Source: Persicitalea jodogahamensis (GTDB lineage Bacteria; Bacteroidota; Bacteroidia; Cytophagales; Spirosomataceae). Taken from it: DNA of 64,000 nt. The notes below the pieces were generated by a model. The model was not told the DNA's origin and did not search any database. It saw only the letters and a list, made by a program, of their open reading frames with translations. Positions 1-7,337 of the stretch are shown here, piece after piece. Each line of letters begins with the position of its first letter. Position 1 is the stretch's first letter. Made by a program: the position numbers and the translations under genes. Location: contig NZ_BMXF01000005.1 of assembly GCF_014651615.1 (NCBI RefSeq), positions 286,455-350,454 on the forward strand, written 5' to 3'.

Positions 1-150
1 GCGCTGGCGCAGGACGATGGCAACTACAAAACGGAGCATTTCAGATTCGGTTGGCTAAATGGTGCCGAGTGGCTGCAGGGATTGGAAATTCACGCCCGGC
101 ATCACCTCCGGCAGCGGCAGGAGCGGGAAACATGGCTGGGGATCGGATAG
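1..150 (+). CDS. C-terminal fragment of a DinB / DUF1569-like protein (cut by window edge)
   Basis: Frame 1 is open from the first base to a TAG at 148-150, giving about 49 residues. The end contains FGWLNGAEW followed by HARHHLRQ. The DinB/DUF1569 group has a similar C-terminus, with an aromatic-Gly segment, a Glu-Trp, and a His-x-x-His-His-Leu-Arg-Gln helix that supplies a metal ligand. DinB-like proteins are four-helix-bundle metal-binding proteins, some of them thiol-dependent transferases. The assignment is from this short motif only. The gene runs convergently towards ispH, whose stop lies 22 bases away. Confidence 0.55.
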   Translation, partial: ALAQDDGNYKTEHFRFGWLNGAEWLQGLEIHARHHLRQRQERETWLGIG

Positions 151-172
151 TACTTAAGCCATAGCCAGATGG

Positions 173-1399
173 CTACCGAAACTCCTGCATCACCGCTTCG
201 ACCGGGCGTACATCCTCATAAAACGACAAAATCCGCATCAGAATCCCCTCCACCACGGCGTCGGGACAGGAAGCCCCGCATGTGAGCAGGATAGTAGCCG
301 GAGTGTTTTCGGGCAGGTAATCCTTCGTGGTCATTTCCTCTTTCTGACGTAAATTGAAGTGCTGGATAAGGGTTTTATCCAAAATTTTATCCGCCGAGGC
401 AATGAAGTATGTCGGTAGTTTGCTTTCGCAAAGTTCCACGAGATGCGACGTATTTGAGCTGTTATAGCCACCCGCCACAATCGCCAAATCCGCCGGATGG
501 GTGAGCAGAGCGTAGGTGGCATCCTGGTTGTCGTTGGTGGCGTAGCAAAGCGTGTCACGGGTATTGGCAAAGTGTTCGTCCACCGCATTCGGGAGAAGCT
601 GATAATGGCGGATCATTACCTGCTTAAGATAATCAGCAATTCCCTGCGTGTCGGATGCCAGCATGGTAGTTTGGTTCACCACGCCAATGCGCCGCAGGTC
701 GCGGGCGGGATCGAAGCCTTCGGAATACTGACCCGCAAACTCTTCGAAAAAAGCTTCGGTGGCACTTTCGCCCGTGATGTAGGTAGCCAGCCGCTGCGCT
801 TGCTCCATGTTTTTCACCACCACCGTGGGTGTTGCCTGCTGGCCGTGTGAGAAGGTGGCACGGGTTTCTTCGTGCATGGGCTTTCCGTGGACGACGACCG
901 TATAATCCTTCTCCCCAATCTGTGCGGCCCGGTTCCAGACTTTCTCCACGAAGGGACAAGTAGTGTCGTACTGGTAAGCATCGATGCCGATAGCCGAAAG
1001 CTGCGCCTGAATCTCAACCGTGGTGCCGAAGGCTGGCACCACCACTACATCGTCGGGCGTCAGTTCAGTCCAGGGAATGAGCTGGTTTCCTTTGGTATCC
1101 ATAATGAATCGCACGCCGCGCTCCTGCAGGTCGCGATTAACGTCAGGGTTATGGATCATCTCGCTCAAAAGGAAAATACGCTTGCCCTCGTTTTCGGAGA
1201 TAGCCTTGTAAGCGATTTCTATAGCGTTTTCCACCCCGTAGCAAAACCCAAAATGCCGCGCAATCAGGAAACGCACCGGACCAAAGTCAAGTACCGTAGG
1301 CTTGAAGTCGCGCTTCAGCTTGTCGGCTTTGCGGCGGAATTCCTTAATGGGCGTGATGATGCTGCTTCGGTAGAAGCTGGGAATGTCAAAGGTTTTCAT
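173..1399 (-). CDS. ispH: 4-hydroxy-3-methylbut-2-enyl diphosphate reductase (IspH/LytB)
   Basis: Last enzyme of the MEP isoprenoid pathway: it reduces HMBPP to IPP and DMAPP with a [4Fe-4S] cluster in the cytoplasm. From ATG 1399 the protein has 408 residues. The expected three cluster cysteines are C53 (GFCYGVEN), C148 (TTCPF) and C285 (DTLCYAT); HGKPMHEET and the C-terminal CGASCPD segment are also typical. The open frame continues 16 codons upstream of 1399, but that extension is not family-like, so the internal ATG (MKTFDIPSF) is preferred. It is longer than the roughly 316-residue E. coli enzyme because of an N-terminal extension and an insert around residues 205-240, which fits the long Bacteroidota form. 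A TATCTTTG-type promoter lies about 110 bases upstream. Identification is secure. Confidence 0.95.
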   Translation of the reverse strand: MKTFDIPSFYRSSIITPIKEFRRKADKLKRDFKPTVLDFGPVRFLIARHFGFCYGVENAIEIAYKAISENEGKRIFLLSEMIHNPDVNRDLQERGVRFIMDTKGNQLIPWTELTPDDVVVVPAFGTTVEIQAQLSAIGIDAYQYDTTCPFVEKVWNRAAQIGEKDYTVVVHGKPMHEETRATFSHGQQATPTVVVKNMEQAQRLATYITGESATEAFFEEFAGQYSEGFDPARDLRRIGVVNQTTMLASDTQGIADYLKQVMIRHYQLLPNAVDEHFANTRDTLCYATNDNQDATYALLTHPADLAIVAGGYNSSNTSHLVELCESKLPTYFIASADKILDKTLIQHFNLRQKEEMTTKDYLPENTPATILLTCGASCPDAVVEGILMRILSFYEDVRPVEAVMQEFR

Positions 1400-1506
1400 T
1401 TGTAGTGGAGAGTTAGGGGCCGTTGCGGCGTATGGACTCCGAAGCAATGGTGTACAGTTGACTGTTTATCAGTCAAATTTTCCAGCTTGTGACAGTAGGT
1501 TAACCA

Positions 1507-1536
1507 CAAAGATACGTTTGCTCAGAAAATAACAAC
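1507..1536 (-). promoter_or_regulatory. Putative promoter of ispH (Bacteroidota type)
   Basis: On the minus strand, GTTG (1536-1533) and TATCTTTG (1514-1507) are separated by 18 bases, matching the Bacteroidota consensus TTTG/TTG-N17-23-TAnnTTTG. Transcription would start near 1500, leaving a leader of about 100 bases. Found by eye, not scored. The rest of the 1400-1751 gap shows nothing else recognisable. Confidence 0.5.
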
Positions 1537-1751
1537 GGCCTTCGGAGCTTTGTTCGTTCGGGCGTGACGAAAGCCTTTTTACAAAAAAACTACCCCGCCG
1601 TGCAACATCCCGTCCTTCCCCGCAGTCTTTATTCCAGAACGTTCAAAAACTCAGACAGCGATAGGATGACTAATTAAAACGCGACAATCCAGCCGTAGGT
1701 AGTGCTGCTCCGTGCCAACTTTAACCGTTCCCTGTCCACTCAAAAACCTCC

Positions 1752-2309
1752 TTGGAAACTAAATTGTACACCGACCGACACGTCGAACTGGTGGAACGCT
1801 GCAAACTTGGCGAGCGTCAGGCTCAGTATGCGCTGTACAAACAGTATTCGAAGGCGATGTTTAACGTATGCATGAGGATGCTCGATCACGCGGGTGAGGC
1901 GGAGGACACATTGCAGGAGGCATTTGTGGATGCTTTCACGCACATCGGACAGTTCCGGCAACAGTCAAGCTTTGGGGCATGGCTGAAGCAGATCGTCGTC
2001 AATAAAGCCATCACCCAGCTGCGGAGCCGGAAAATGAAATGGGTCGAGATAGGTGAGTGGCAGACAGAGAACGGGGACACCTACCCGGCAGACGAAAGCG
2101 ACGACTTTCTCGAAGAGGCCGAGTACGAGGTTGAGCGCATCCGTCGCACCATGCAGCAACTTCCCGAAGGCTACCGCGTGGTGATGACGCTCTACCTGTT
2201 TGAGGGCTACGACCATGAGGAAATCGGCGAAGTACTTGGAATTAGCGAAGTGACATCCCGGACGCAGTACCTGAGGGCGAAAAGGAAATTGGTGGAGATG
2301 ATGAGGTAG
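1752..2309 (+). CDS. ECF-type RNA polymerase sigma factor
   Basis: A 185-residue sigma-70 family factor of the extracytoplasmic-function class. Region 2 spans about residues 25-95, with the core-binding segment AEDTLQEAFVDAF; a short acidic linker (about 100-128) follows; region 4 (about 133-183) contains the helix-turn-helix HEEIGEVLGISEVTSRTQYL. Region 3 is absent, as expected for ECF factors. The only start giving a complete region 1.2/2 is TTG at 1752, because an in-frame stop lies at 1722-1724; a second TTG four codons on is possible. It is followed after about 70 bases by a membrane protein with anti-sigma layout and then a periplasmic protein. This suggests a sigma/anti-sigma/output operon, probably autoregulated. 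The target regulon is unknown. Confidence 0.92.
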   Translation: METKLYTDRHVELVERCKLGERQAQYALYKQYSKAMFNVCMRMLDHAGEAEDTLQEAFVDAFTHIGQFRQQSSFGAWLKQIVVNKAITQLRSRKMKWVEIGEWQTENGDTYPADESDDFLEEAEYEVERIRRTMQQLPEGYRVVMTLYLFEGYDHEEIGEVLGISEVTSRTQYLRAKRKLVEMMR

Positions 2310-2380
2310 AAAAAATAGCAACTAAACCCTAAATAAATCGACAATTTGACTCAAACATTACATTCAACCCAGAAGTGAAA

Positions 2381-2983
2381 ATGAAAAAGTCTTCGGATAA
2401 AAAAGACCAGTTGGAGCGGTTTGTGCGCGACAATCGGGAGGATTTTGATCGGTTGGAACCAGATGATTCGTTGTGGGGACGCATTGAAAATCAGCTGGGC
2501 GATACGGAACCCGAAGTGGTAGTACCCATAAAAACGCCTCCCCGCTTTCGGGATTGGGGACGGGCATATTTCGACTGGCGTGTAGCGGCGGGGCTGCTGT
2601 TGGCATTGGGCGTTTCGTATCTCGTGTACTTGAACAAAGAATATGGCGTCACGCGGGATCCGCAGGTGGCGTTGAATGTGCCTACCTACGCTCGTGAATT
2701 TACGCAGTACAACGATGCTATCGATCAAAAACGCCGTGAACTGATCCGGCTGACGACCGATAATCCCGATCTCTATAAAGAATTTTCGGCCGATCTTGAT
2801 CGTTTGGAAAAAAGCTATGGTAATCTGCGCTCGGAACTAAGCAAAGCCCCGAATCAGGAGGCTCTCGTGCAGGCAATGATCCAGAACCTGCAATGGCAGA
2901 TCGATCTGCTCAATCAACAATTAACCATCTTACAACGCATCAAACAGGCAAACGAACGCCATGAAAGCAAAGCCATTATATAG
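2381..2983 (+). CDS. Single-pass membrane protein, probable anti-sigma factor
   Basis: About 200 residues. A charged cytoplasmic N-terminus (about 1-65) is followed by one hydrophobic segment (VAAGLLLALGVSYLVYL, about 68-85) and a periplasmic C-terminus with heptad-like helices (about 110-200) rich in Leu, Gln and Glu. I see no named domain and no zinc-binding anti-sigma motif (HxxxCxxC). The call rests on topology and on its place directly after the ECF sigma gene, where membrane anti-sigma factors usually sit. The coiled-coil C-terminus could be the signal-sensing part. A GTG at 2375 in frame is an alternative start; ATG 2381 (MKKSSDKKDQ) is preferred. The last 23 bases overlap the start of the next gene, pointing to translational coupling. 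Confidence 0.65.
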   Translation: MKKSSDKKDQLERFVRDNREDFDRLEPDDSLWGRIENQLGDTEPEVVVPIKTPPRFRDWGRAYFDWRVAAGLLLALGVSYLVYLNKEYGVTRDPQVALNVPTYAREFTQYNDAIDQKRRELIRLTTDNPDLYKEFSADLDRLEKSYGNLRSELSKAPNQEALVQAMIQNLQWQIDLLNQQLTILQRIKQANERHESKAII

Positions 2984-4007
2984 TACACTCTTTCTGCTGC
3001 TGATCGCGTGGACGACCCACGCCGGAGAAAATCAGCTCGTAGAGAAGCGCCGCACGGTAATCAAGACCTTTACGGTGGGAAGAAACGACCGCCTGACGGT
3101 GGACAATCAATACGGGCAGGTAAAGATCAATCTCTGGGAGAAAACCGAGATCAGGGTTCAGGTAGCCATCACGGCCAACGCTCCCACTGACCAGCGCGCC
3201 GAAGACTACCTTCGCGCCGTCAATATTGAGGAGAAGCGCGAAGGCAATATCATCAGCCTGCTCACAGAAATCGACCGCAGCCAGTTTGGCAAAAGCAACT
3301 GGAACGCCTGGCGAAGCAGTCCGGGCGAGAAGAATTCCATACAGATCGACTACACGATCAATATGCCTAAGTATAACCCGCTTATTGTCAGGAATAAGTT
3401 TGGCAATACGGATATTCCGTCCTTCCGGGCGCCCCTACAGGTTTATTCCCGGAACGGACACTTCTCGGCGGACGATCTGGAAAACAATGACAACAACATC
3501 GAGGTACTATATGGCACGGCTAAAATCGGCAACATGGACGGTGGAAAAATGGAAATTAAGTACAGCAACCTTGATTTAGCCCGCGTACGGTCATTAGTGC
3601 TGGATTATAAAGGCGGTAAATTGAAGATCGGCGAGGTAAAAAACCTGGAAGCCGATATTGACTACTCGGAATACACGGCTATTGGAAACGTGCAGGAATC
3701 CTGTAAAGTAAATCTTAGCTACTCGGGCAATTTCCGGGTAGGTCGGCTCCCGGCTTCTGCTGGTAATGTGAACATTCAGGCTTCTTACTCATCGGTGGTA
3801 CTTCCCGCTGAATCCAATCAGTTCGATGTGACGGTAACAAATGGCAGTTTTCACCTTCCCGACGATGCCAAGGTCATTTATACCAATCAGCCCGCCAAGA
3901 CAAATACCTTTCGTGAAACCAAGCAATACTCCGGCACTGTGGGATCAGGCCACGGCACAGTCATCAAAGTGGTGTCGCACTACGGAGACGTACGGTTGAA
4001 GGACTAG
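2961..4007 (+). CDS. Exported DUF4097-like beta-repeat protein of the sigma operon
   Basis: 348 residues with a signal peptide (MKAKPLYSTLFLLLIAWTTHA). The mature part is a run of short beta-strand-like segments (for example VDNQYGQVKINLWEK, VLYGTAKIGN, ASYSSVVLPAE, VVSHYGDVRLKD). These resemble the DUF4097/DUF2807 adhesin-like beta-solenoid proteins that often lie downstream of ECF sigma factors in Cytophagales. It has no catalytic motif. The start overlaps the preceding anti-sigma-like gene by 23 bases, so the three genes probably form one operon. Location is inferred to be periplasm or cell surface. Function is unknown; it may be the envelope component monitored or produced by the sigma system. 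Confidence 0.65.
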   Translation: MKAKPLYSTLFLLLIAWTTHAGENQLVEKRRTVIKTFTVGRNDRLTVDNQYGQVKINLWEKTEIRVQVAITANAPTDQRAEDYLRAVNIEEKREGNIISLLTEIDRSQFGKSNWNAWRSSPGEKNSIQIDYTINMPKYNPLIVRNKFGNTDIPSFRAPLQVYSRNGHFSADDLENNDNNIEVLYGTAKIGNMDGGKMEIKYSNLDLARVRSLVLDYKGGKLKIGEVKNLEADIDYSEYTAIGNVQESCKVNLSYSGNFRVGRLPASAGNVNIQASYSSVVLPAESNQFDVTVTNGSFHLPDDAKVIYTNQPAKTNTFRETKQYSGTVGSGHGTVIKVVSHYGDVRLKD

Positions 4008-4020
4008 GTTTTTATTCAAA

Positions 4021-4066
4021 AAAGAAGCGCAGCCCGGCAGGATATCCTGTCGGGCCGCGCTTCTTT
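4021..4066. terminator. Bidirectional intrinsic terminator
   Basis: A long hairpin pairs AAAGAAGCGC with GCGCTTCTTT and, inside it, GCCCGGCAGGA with TCCTGTCGGGC. It has a T-rich flank on both strands and lies between the convergent DUF4097-like and glycine-zipper lipoprotein genes. Confidence 0.85.
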
Positions 4067-4079
4067 TGCACAATCTTCT

Positions 4080-4679
4080 TTATCTCAGAAAAGTATTTGA
4101 CGCGAAGTAGGGCGTGCTCTCTGCTTTCTTCTCTTTTCTCTTGTCAATAATGACACCCGTTCCGGCACCCGCACCTGCACCGACTACGGCGCCGATTACG
4201 GCTCCTTTCACACGGTTGTTCTTAGAAACGATGGCCCCCGTGGCGGCTCCTACGCCTGCTCCGATCAATGCACCTTTCACAGGCGTACTCATGCCCTTTT
4301 TCTTCACTTCCGCGGCGGGCTTAGTATCAGCGGTTGGTGTCGTCCTATAAGCGTCAGTGGGCGACGTTGTTTCGTGCTGGGTCCATTCATTGTCAACTTG
4401 CTGAGTACGGCGTGAATCTGCTGGCAACGCTGTGCCCAGATAAGCATTCCGGGCATTCGTGTTCTCGAGAGCTGCCAAAAGTGCGGGGTCGGTGCCCTCT
4501 TGCTGGGCTTTTACCAAATCAAGTTCGTGTTGTAGTTTCAGGATTTCGGTTTCGTGCTTGACTTGCGTCAACTCGGCCTGCAACTCAGCGGTTGAGGGGT
4601 TGGCGGGATTGGTATTGTTTACGCCATTACATGCAAACATAGCACTTGCGATCAAGGTCATTCCGATTAGCTTTTTCAT
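4080..4679 (-). CDS. Glycine-zipper (YMGG-like) lipoprotein
   Basis: 199 residues. A lipoprotein signal peptide ends at C17 (ASAMFAC). A helical, probably coiled-coil stretch rich in Glu, Gln and Leu follows (about 28-75). A polar Thr/Ala/Pro-rich spacer comes next, then two glycine-zipper segments (GALIGAGVGAATGAIV and GAVIGAVVGAGAGAGTGVII, about 132-180) separated by a basic NNRVKG turn. Glycine-zipper lipoproteins of this kind are outer-membrane or envelope-associated and often stress-linked, but the role here is unknown. The gene is monocistronic: the next upstream gene is followed by its own terminator at 4870-4905. The 4680-4934 gap holds that terminator and nothing else I can identify. 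Confidence 0.7.
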   Translation of the reverse strand: MKKLIGMTLIASAMFACNGVNNTNPANPSTAELQAELTQVKHETEILKLQHELDLVKAQQEGTDPALLAALENTNARNAYLGTALPADSRRTQQVDNEWTQHETTSPTDAYRTTPTADTKPAAEVKKKGMSTPVKGALIGAGVGAATGAIVSKNNRVKGAVIGAVVGAGAGAGTGVIIDKRKEKKAESTPYFASNTFLR

Positions 4680-4869
4680 GGTTTTTCAAATTAAGCTCCT
4701 TAGTTTTTAATAAAAACAGATGAGCGGGTGAAAAAAATAGTGTCTCCTCAAAGCCTTTTTGAAAAGTACATGGGTTAGAAGGATAGAGAAGCCGAGGGTT
4801 TATTCCTGTCTACTAAATAAATACAGGGAAGCGTTAGACCTTTGACGTAACCTGCTTTTTATCAACCAG

Positions 4870-4905
4870 AAAAGGCCACAAGATTTTTTTTTCTTGTGGC
4901 CTTTT
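4870..4905 (-). terminator. Intrinsic terminator of the cytochrome c dehydrogenase gene
   Basis: A 14-base perfect stem (AAAAGGCCACAAGA with TCTTGTGGCCTTTT) encloses a run of Ts. It lies 30 bases past the stop of the minus-strand gene at 4935. Confidence 0.8.
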
Positions 4906-4934
4906 ATTGGTGTTGCTTAAACTCTAAAAATCGC

Positions 4935-7232
4935 CTACTGCGCCGCTTTGTCCAGCTCTTCCCAAGTCCAGGCATGATCGCGCCCGGCGGTTTGGCTCCT
5001 GACCTTCCTGACTTCTTCGGGTTTCACCAGCACTTTTTCCATGGTCTCCGGATTATTGCGCGGCGGATTTTGACCTGCGTAGGCCAGGTCATAGCGGATA
5101 TAGCTCAGGACGGAGGCGATCCACTCATCGCTGTTGGCACCCATCGGGGGCATCAGGTCGGGGTAGGTTTTTTCCTCTATCGGCCCCGTCAGGCCGTGCA
5201 ACAGTATTTTGATTTCCTCTTCCTTCTTGCCCAGCATTCGCCGGGCGTTCCCCGACAGCACGGGGGCCAGATTGGTCGGAGAGCCCTTGCCCTCGGCCCC
5301 ATGGCAGGTGGCGCAAAGCGACTTGAAGGTGATCGCCCCATCCAGTACCCTTTTGCGGCTGGCGGCATCCAGTTTGCCCAATCGTGAGCCGTAAGTACGA
5401 ATGGCTTCGTTCTTTTCCTGGCTTTCCCGCACGGCGGCAAGCATTTCGTTGCCGGCATTTTTAGCAAGGATACCCTGTGCTACGGCTCTGGCCTGGGGCG
5501 ATTGACTGTAATTCAGCGATAATAACAACTGCGTGAGAACATCGTAGCTGGGATCTTCTTCCAGGGTTGCCAGCCGGGTCAGTGTCTGTGCATCATCCAT
5601 TTTGAGAAAAGGCTCGCTGTTCCAGATCGCCGCCCGCCGTAGTTGGGCATCGGATGACTGCATCAGTGCGAAAAGTAACTCTTTGTCTACCGCATCCAGC
5701 CCTTCGAGTGTCCAGAGGGCATGAAGTTGACCAAGGGCCGAAGGAACGCGGGATAAGGCTCCCTTCTCACCCAGGGTCATTTGTCGCAGGGCCGGAACGA
5801 CCGATTTATCGCCGCGTAGCACGATTTCCTTCTGAGCATTGTCACGCCACCAACCGTTGGGATGATCGAGGTACTTCACCAGTTGGTCCGTCTTTTGGTC
5901 CAGCATCCGGGGCTGAGGGCCCGGTTTCAAACCGTCATATACCAGGCGGTAGATGCGGCCCCGCTGCTTATTGGCGTCCAGTCCCAGCCGCTGCACTTGC
6001 GGACGGAGGTAGCTGTCTTTGCCGACCCAGGTGGCTTCCTGGATGATGCCCCGGTTCATGTCCACGATGTACAGGCAGCCATCCGGGCCGGTGTAGGTAT
6101 TCACGGGCCGGAAATTCATGTCCGACGAAGCAATGAATTCTTCGTGGTCGTACACGTTTTCCAGGGTAGTTTTGCCGGCTCTATCCACTACCTTGGCCCG
6201 GCGAATGATGCGGGCCACGGGTTCGGCAATGAGGTAATCGCCTACGAGCGTTTTGGGCAAGCGGTCGCCCCGGAAAATAGACTGGCCGTTGCCCGCCGTA
6301 AAGTGATTCAGGGTCGTGTCGGGGCGCAAACGCTTCAGGCCACCTTGCACGTCCGGAGTTTTAATGATGGGCCAGACGGGGCCAAAGGTGGCTTCATCGT
6401 ACGCATCACGGAAATTGAGCTGGCCGTATTTTGGGTTGATCTGAAAGCCGATGCCCGCGTTCTCGGCCCCGCCCTGGCTGAAAAAGAGCCGTCCGTAGTT
6501 GTCGTGCGTAAGGCCCCACTGCCCGAGGTTGCCGCTGGTAAGCGTATCTGCCTCAATCATGCCATTTCTATAACGGAAGCGTACCGGGTCCACGGTAATA
6601 TAAATCCAGTTGTCAAGGTTCCAGTCCAGACCGCTGCGCTGGTGTTCAAGGTTGCCGGGAGCCTTCCGGCCTACTTTATATACATGCCGCTTCTGGTCGG
6701 CTTCACCGTCACCGTCCGTATCTTTATAAGCATACATGTCGTAAGTATCGGTTTCGCTCACCAGCAATTCACGGCCCACGCAAAGGATGGCACGTGGAAG
6801 CAGCAGCTTATCGATAAACACCGACCGCTTGTCCATTTTGCCATCGTTATCAGTATCTTCCAGTAGCAGGATACGGCTGGTAGGTTCGTGTTCGCCCGTA
6901 CCTTCCACATCCTGCATGTAGGTTTCCATCTGGGCCACGTACATCCGGGCATTGCCGTCCCAGGCAATGGCTACGGGTTCGGTAATCATCGGCTCACTTG
7001 CTACTAATTCGAGGTGGTAGCCTTGGGGCAAACGGAAGGAGTGCAGTGCCTGCTCGGGGGTCAGGGGAGCGGGGGAAGGGTTGTCGTCCACAACGAAGGG
7101 CTCGGCGAAGCCTGATTCGGGAAGTACCCTGGTTTCCTGCGCCTGATTGTTAGAGTTAACTGATCTCGTGCAGGTCACGATCAGAAGCGAGGCAATTGCC
7201 AGCAGGCCTGCAAGCCAATAGTTACGTTTCAT
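4935..7232 (-). CDS. Membrane-bound dehydrogenase-type beta-propeller / HEAT / cytochrome c lipoprotein
   Basis: 765 residues. The lipoprotein signal ends at C21 (LLIVTC). Residues about 65-430 form a propeller like the 'putative membrane-bound dehydrogenase' (PVC-type haem-binding, GSDH-like) family, beginning RLPQGYHLELVASEP and including calcium-loop-like DTDNDGKMD and DTDGDGEAD. HEAT-like helical repeats follow (about 430-600). The C-terminal cytochrome c domain (about 610-700) has the haem motif CATCH and a likely axial Met in LMPPMG. The family is thought to oxidise sugars or alcohols in the periplasm and pass electrons to the attached haem; the substrate is unknown. It lies 105 bases after the SGNH esterase gene on the same strand, in a cluster of exported carbohydrate enzymes. 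Lipid anchoring, propeller and haem are seen; dehydrogenase activity is inferred. Confidence 0.82.
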   Translation of the reverse strand: MKRNYWLAGLLAIASLLIVTCTRSVNSNNQAQETRVLPESGFAEPFVVDDNPSPAPLTPEQALHSFRLPQGYHLELVASEPMITEPVAIAWDGNARMYVAQMETYMQDVEGTGEHEPTSRILLLEDTDNDGKMDKRSVFIDKLLLPRAILCVGRELLVSETDTYDMYAYKDTDGDGEADQKRHVYKVGRKAPGNLEHQRSGLDWNLDNWIYITVDPVRFRYRNGMIEADTLTSGNLGQWGLTHDNYGRLFFSQGGAENAGIGFQINPKYGQLNFRDAYDEATFGPVWPIIKTPDVQGGLKRLRPDTTLNHFTAGNGQSIFRGDRLPKTLVGDYLIAEPVARIIRRAKVVDRAGKTTLENVYDHEEFIASSDMNFRPVNTYTGPDGCLYIVDMNRGIIQEATWVGKDSYLRPQVQRLGLDANKQRGRIYRLVYDGLKPGPQPRMLDQKTDQLVKYLDHPNGWWRDNAQKEIVLRGDKSVVPALRQMTLGEKGALSRVPSALGQLHALWTLEGLDAVDKELLFALMQSSDAQLRRAAIWNSEPFLKMDDAQTLTRLATLEEDPSYDVLTQLLLSLNYSQSPQARAVAQGILAKNAGNEMLAAVRESQEKNEAIRTYGSRLGKLDAASRKRVLDGAITFKSLCATCHGAEGKGSPTNLAPVLSGNARRMLGKKEEEIKILLHGLTGPIEEKTYPDLMPPMGANSDEWIASVLSYIRYDLAYAGQNPPRNNPETMEKVLVKPEEVRKVRSQTAGRDHAWTWEELDKAAQ

Positions 7233-7337
7233 ATTTCAATTTTTTATGGAAATATCAAAAGTAAGCTATCCAGACAAAGGATTTACTTGCGCTGTTCCTG
7301 TTGCCCTTACAAAAAGAGTAATCACGTGGGGCGGTGC

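Noticed and set aside
5862..6866. 334-codon plus-strand frame opposite the cytochrome c dehydrogenase gene
   Set aside because: Antisense shadow; no domain, and the minus-strand protein is well supported.
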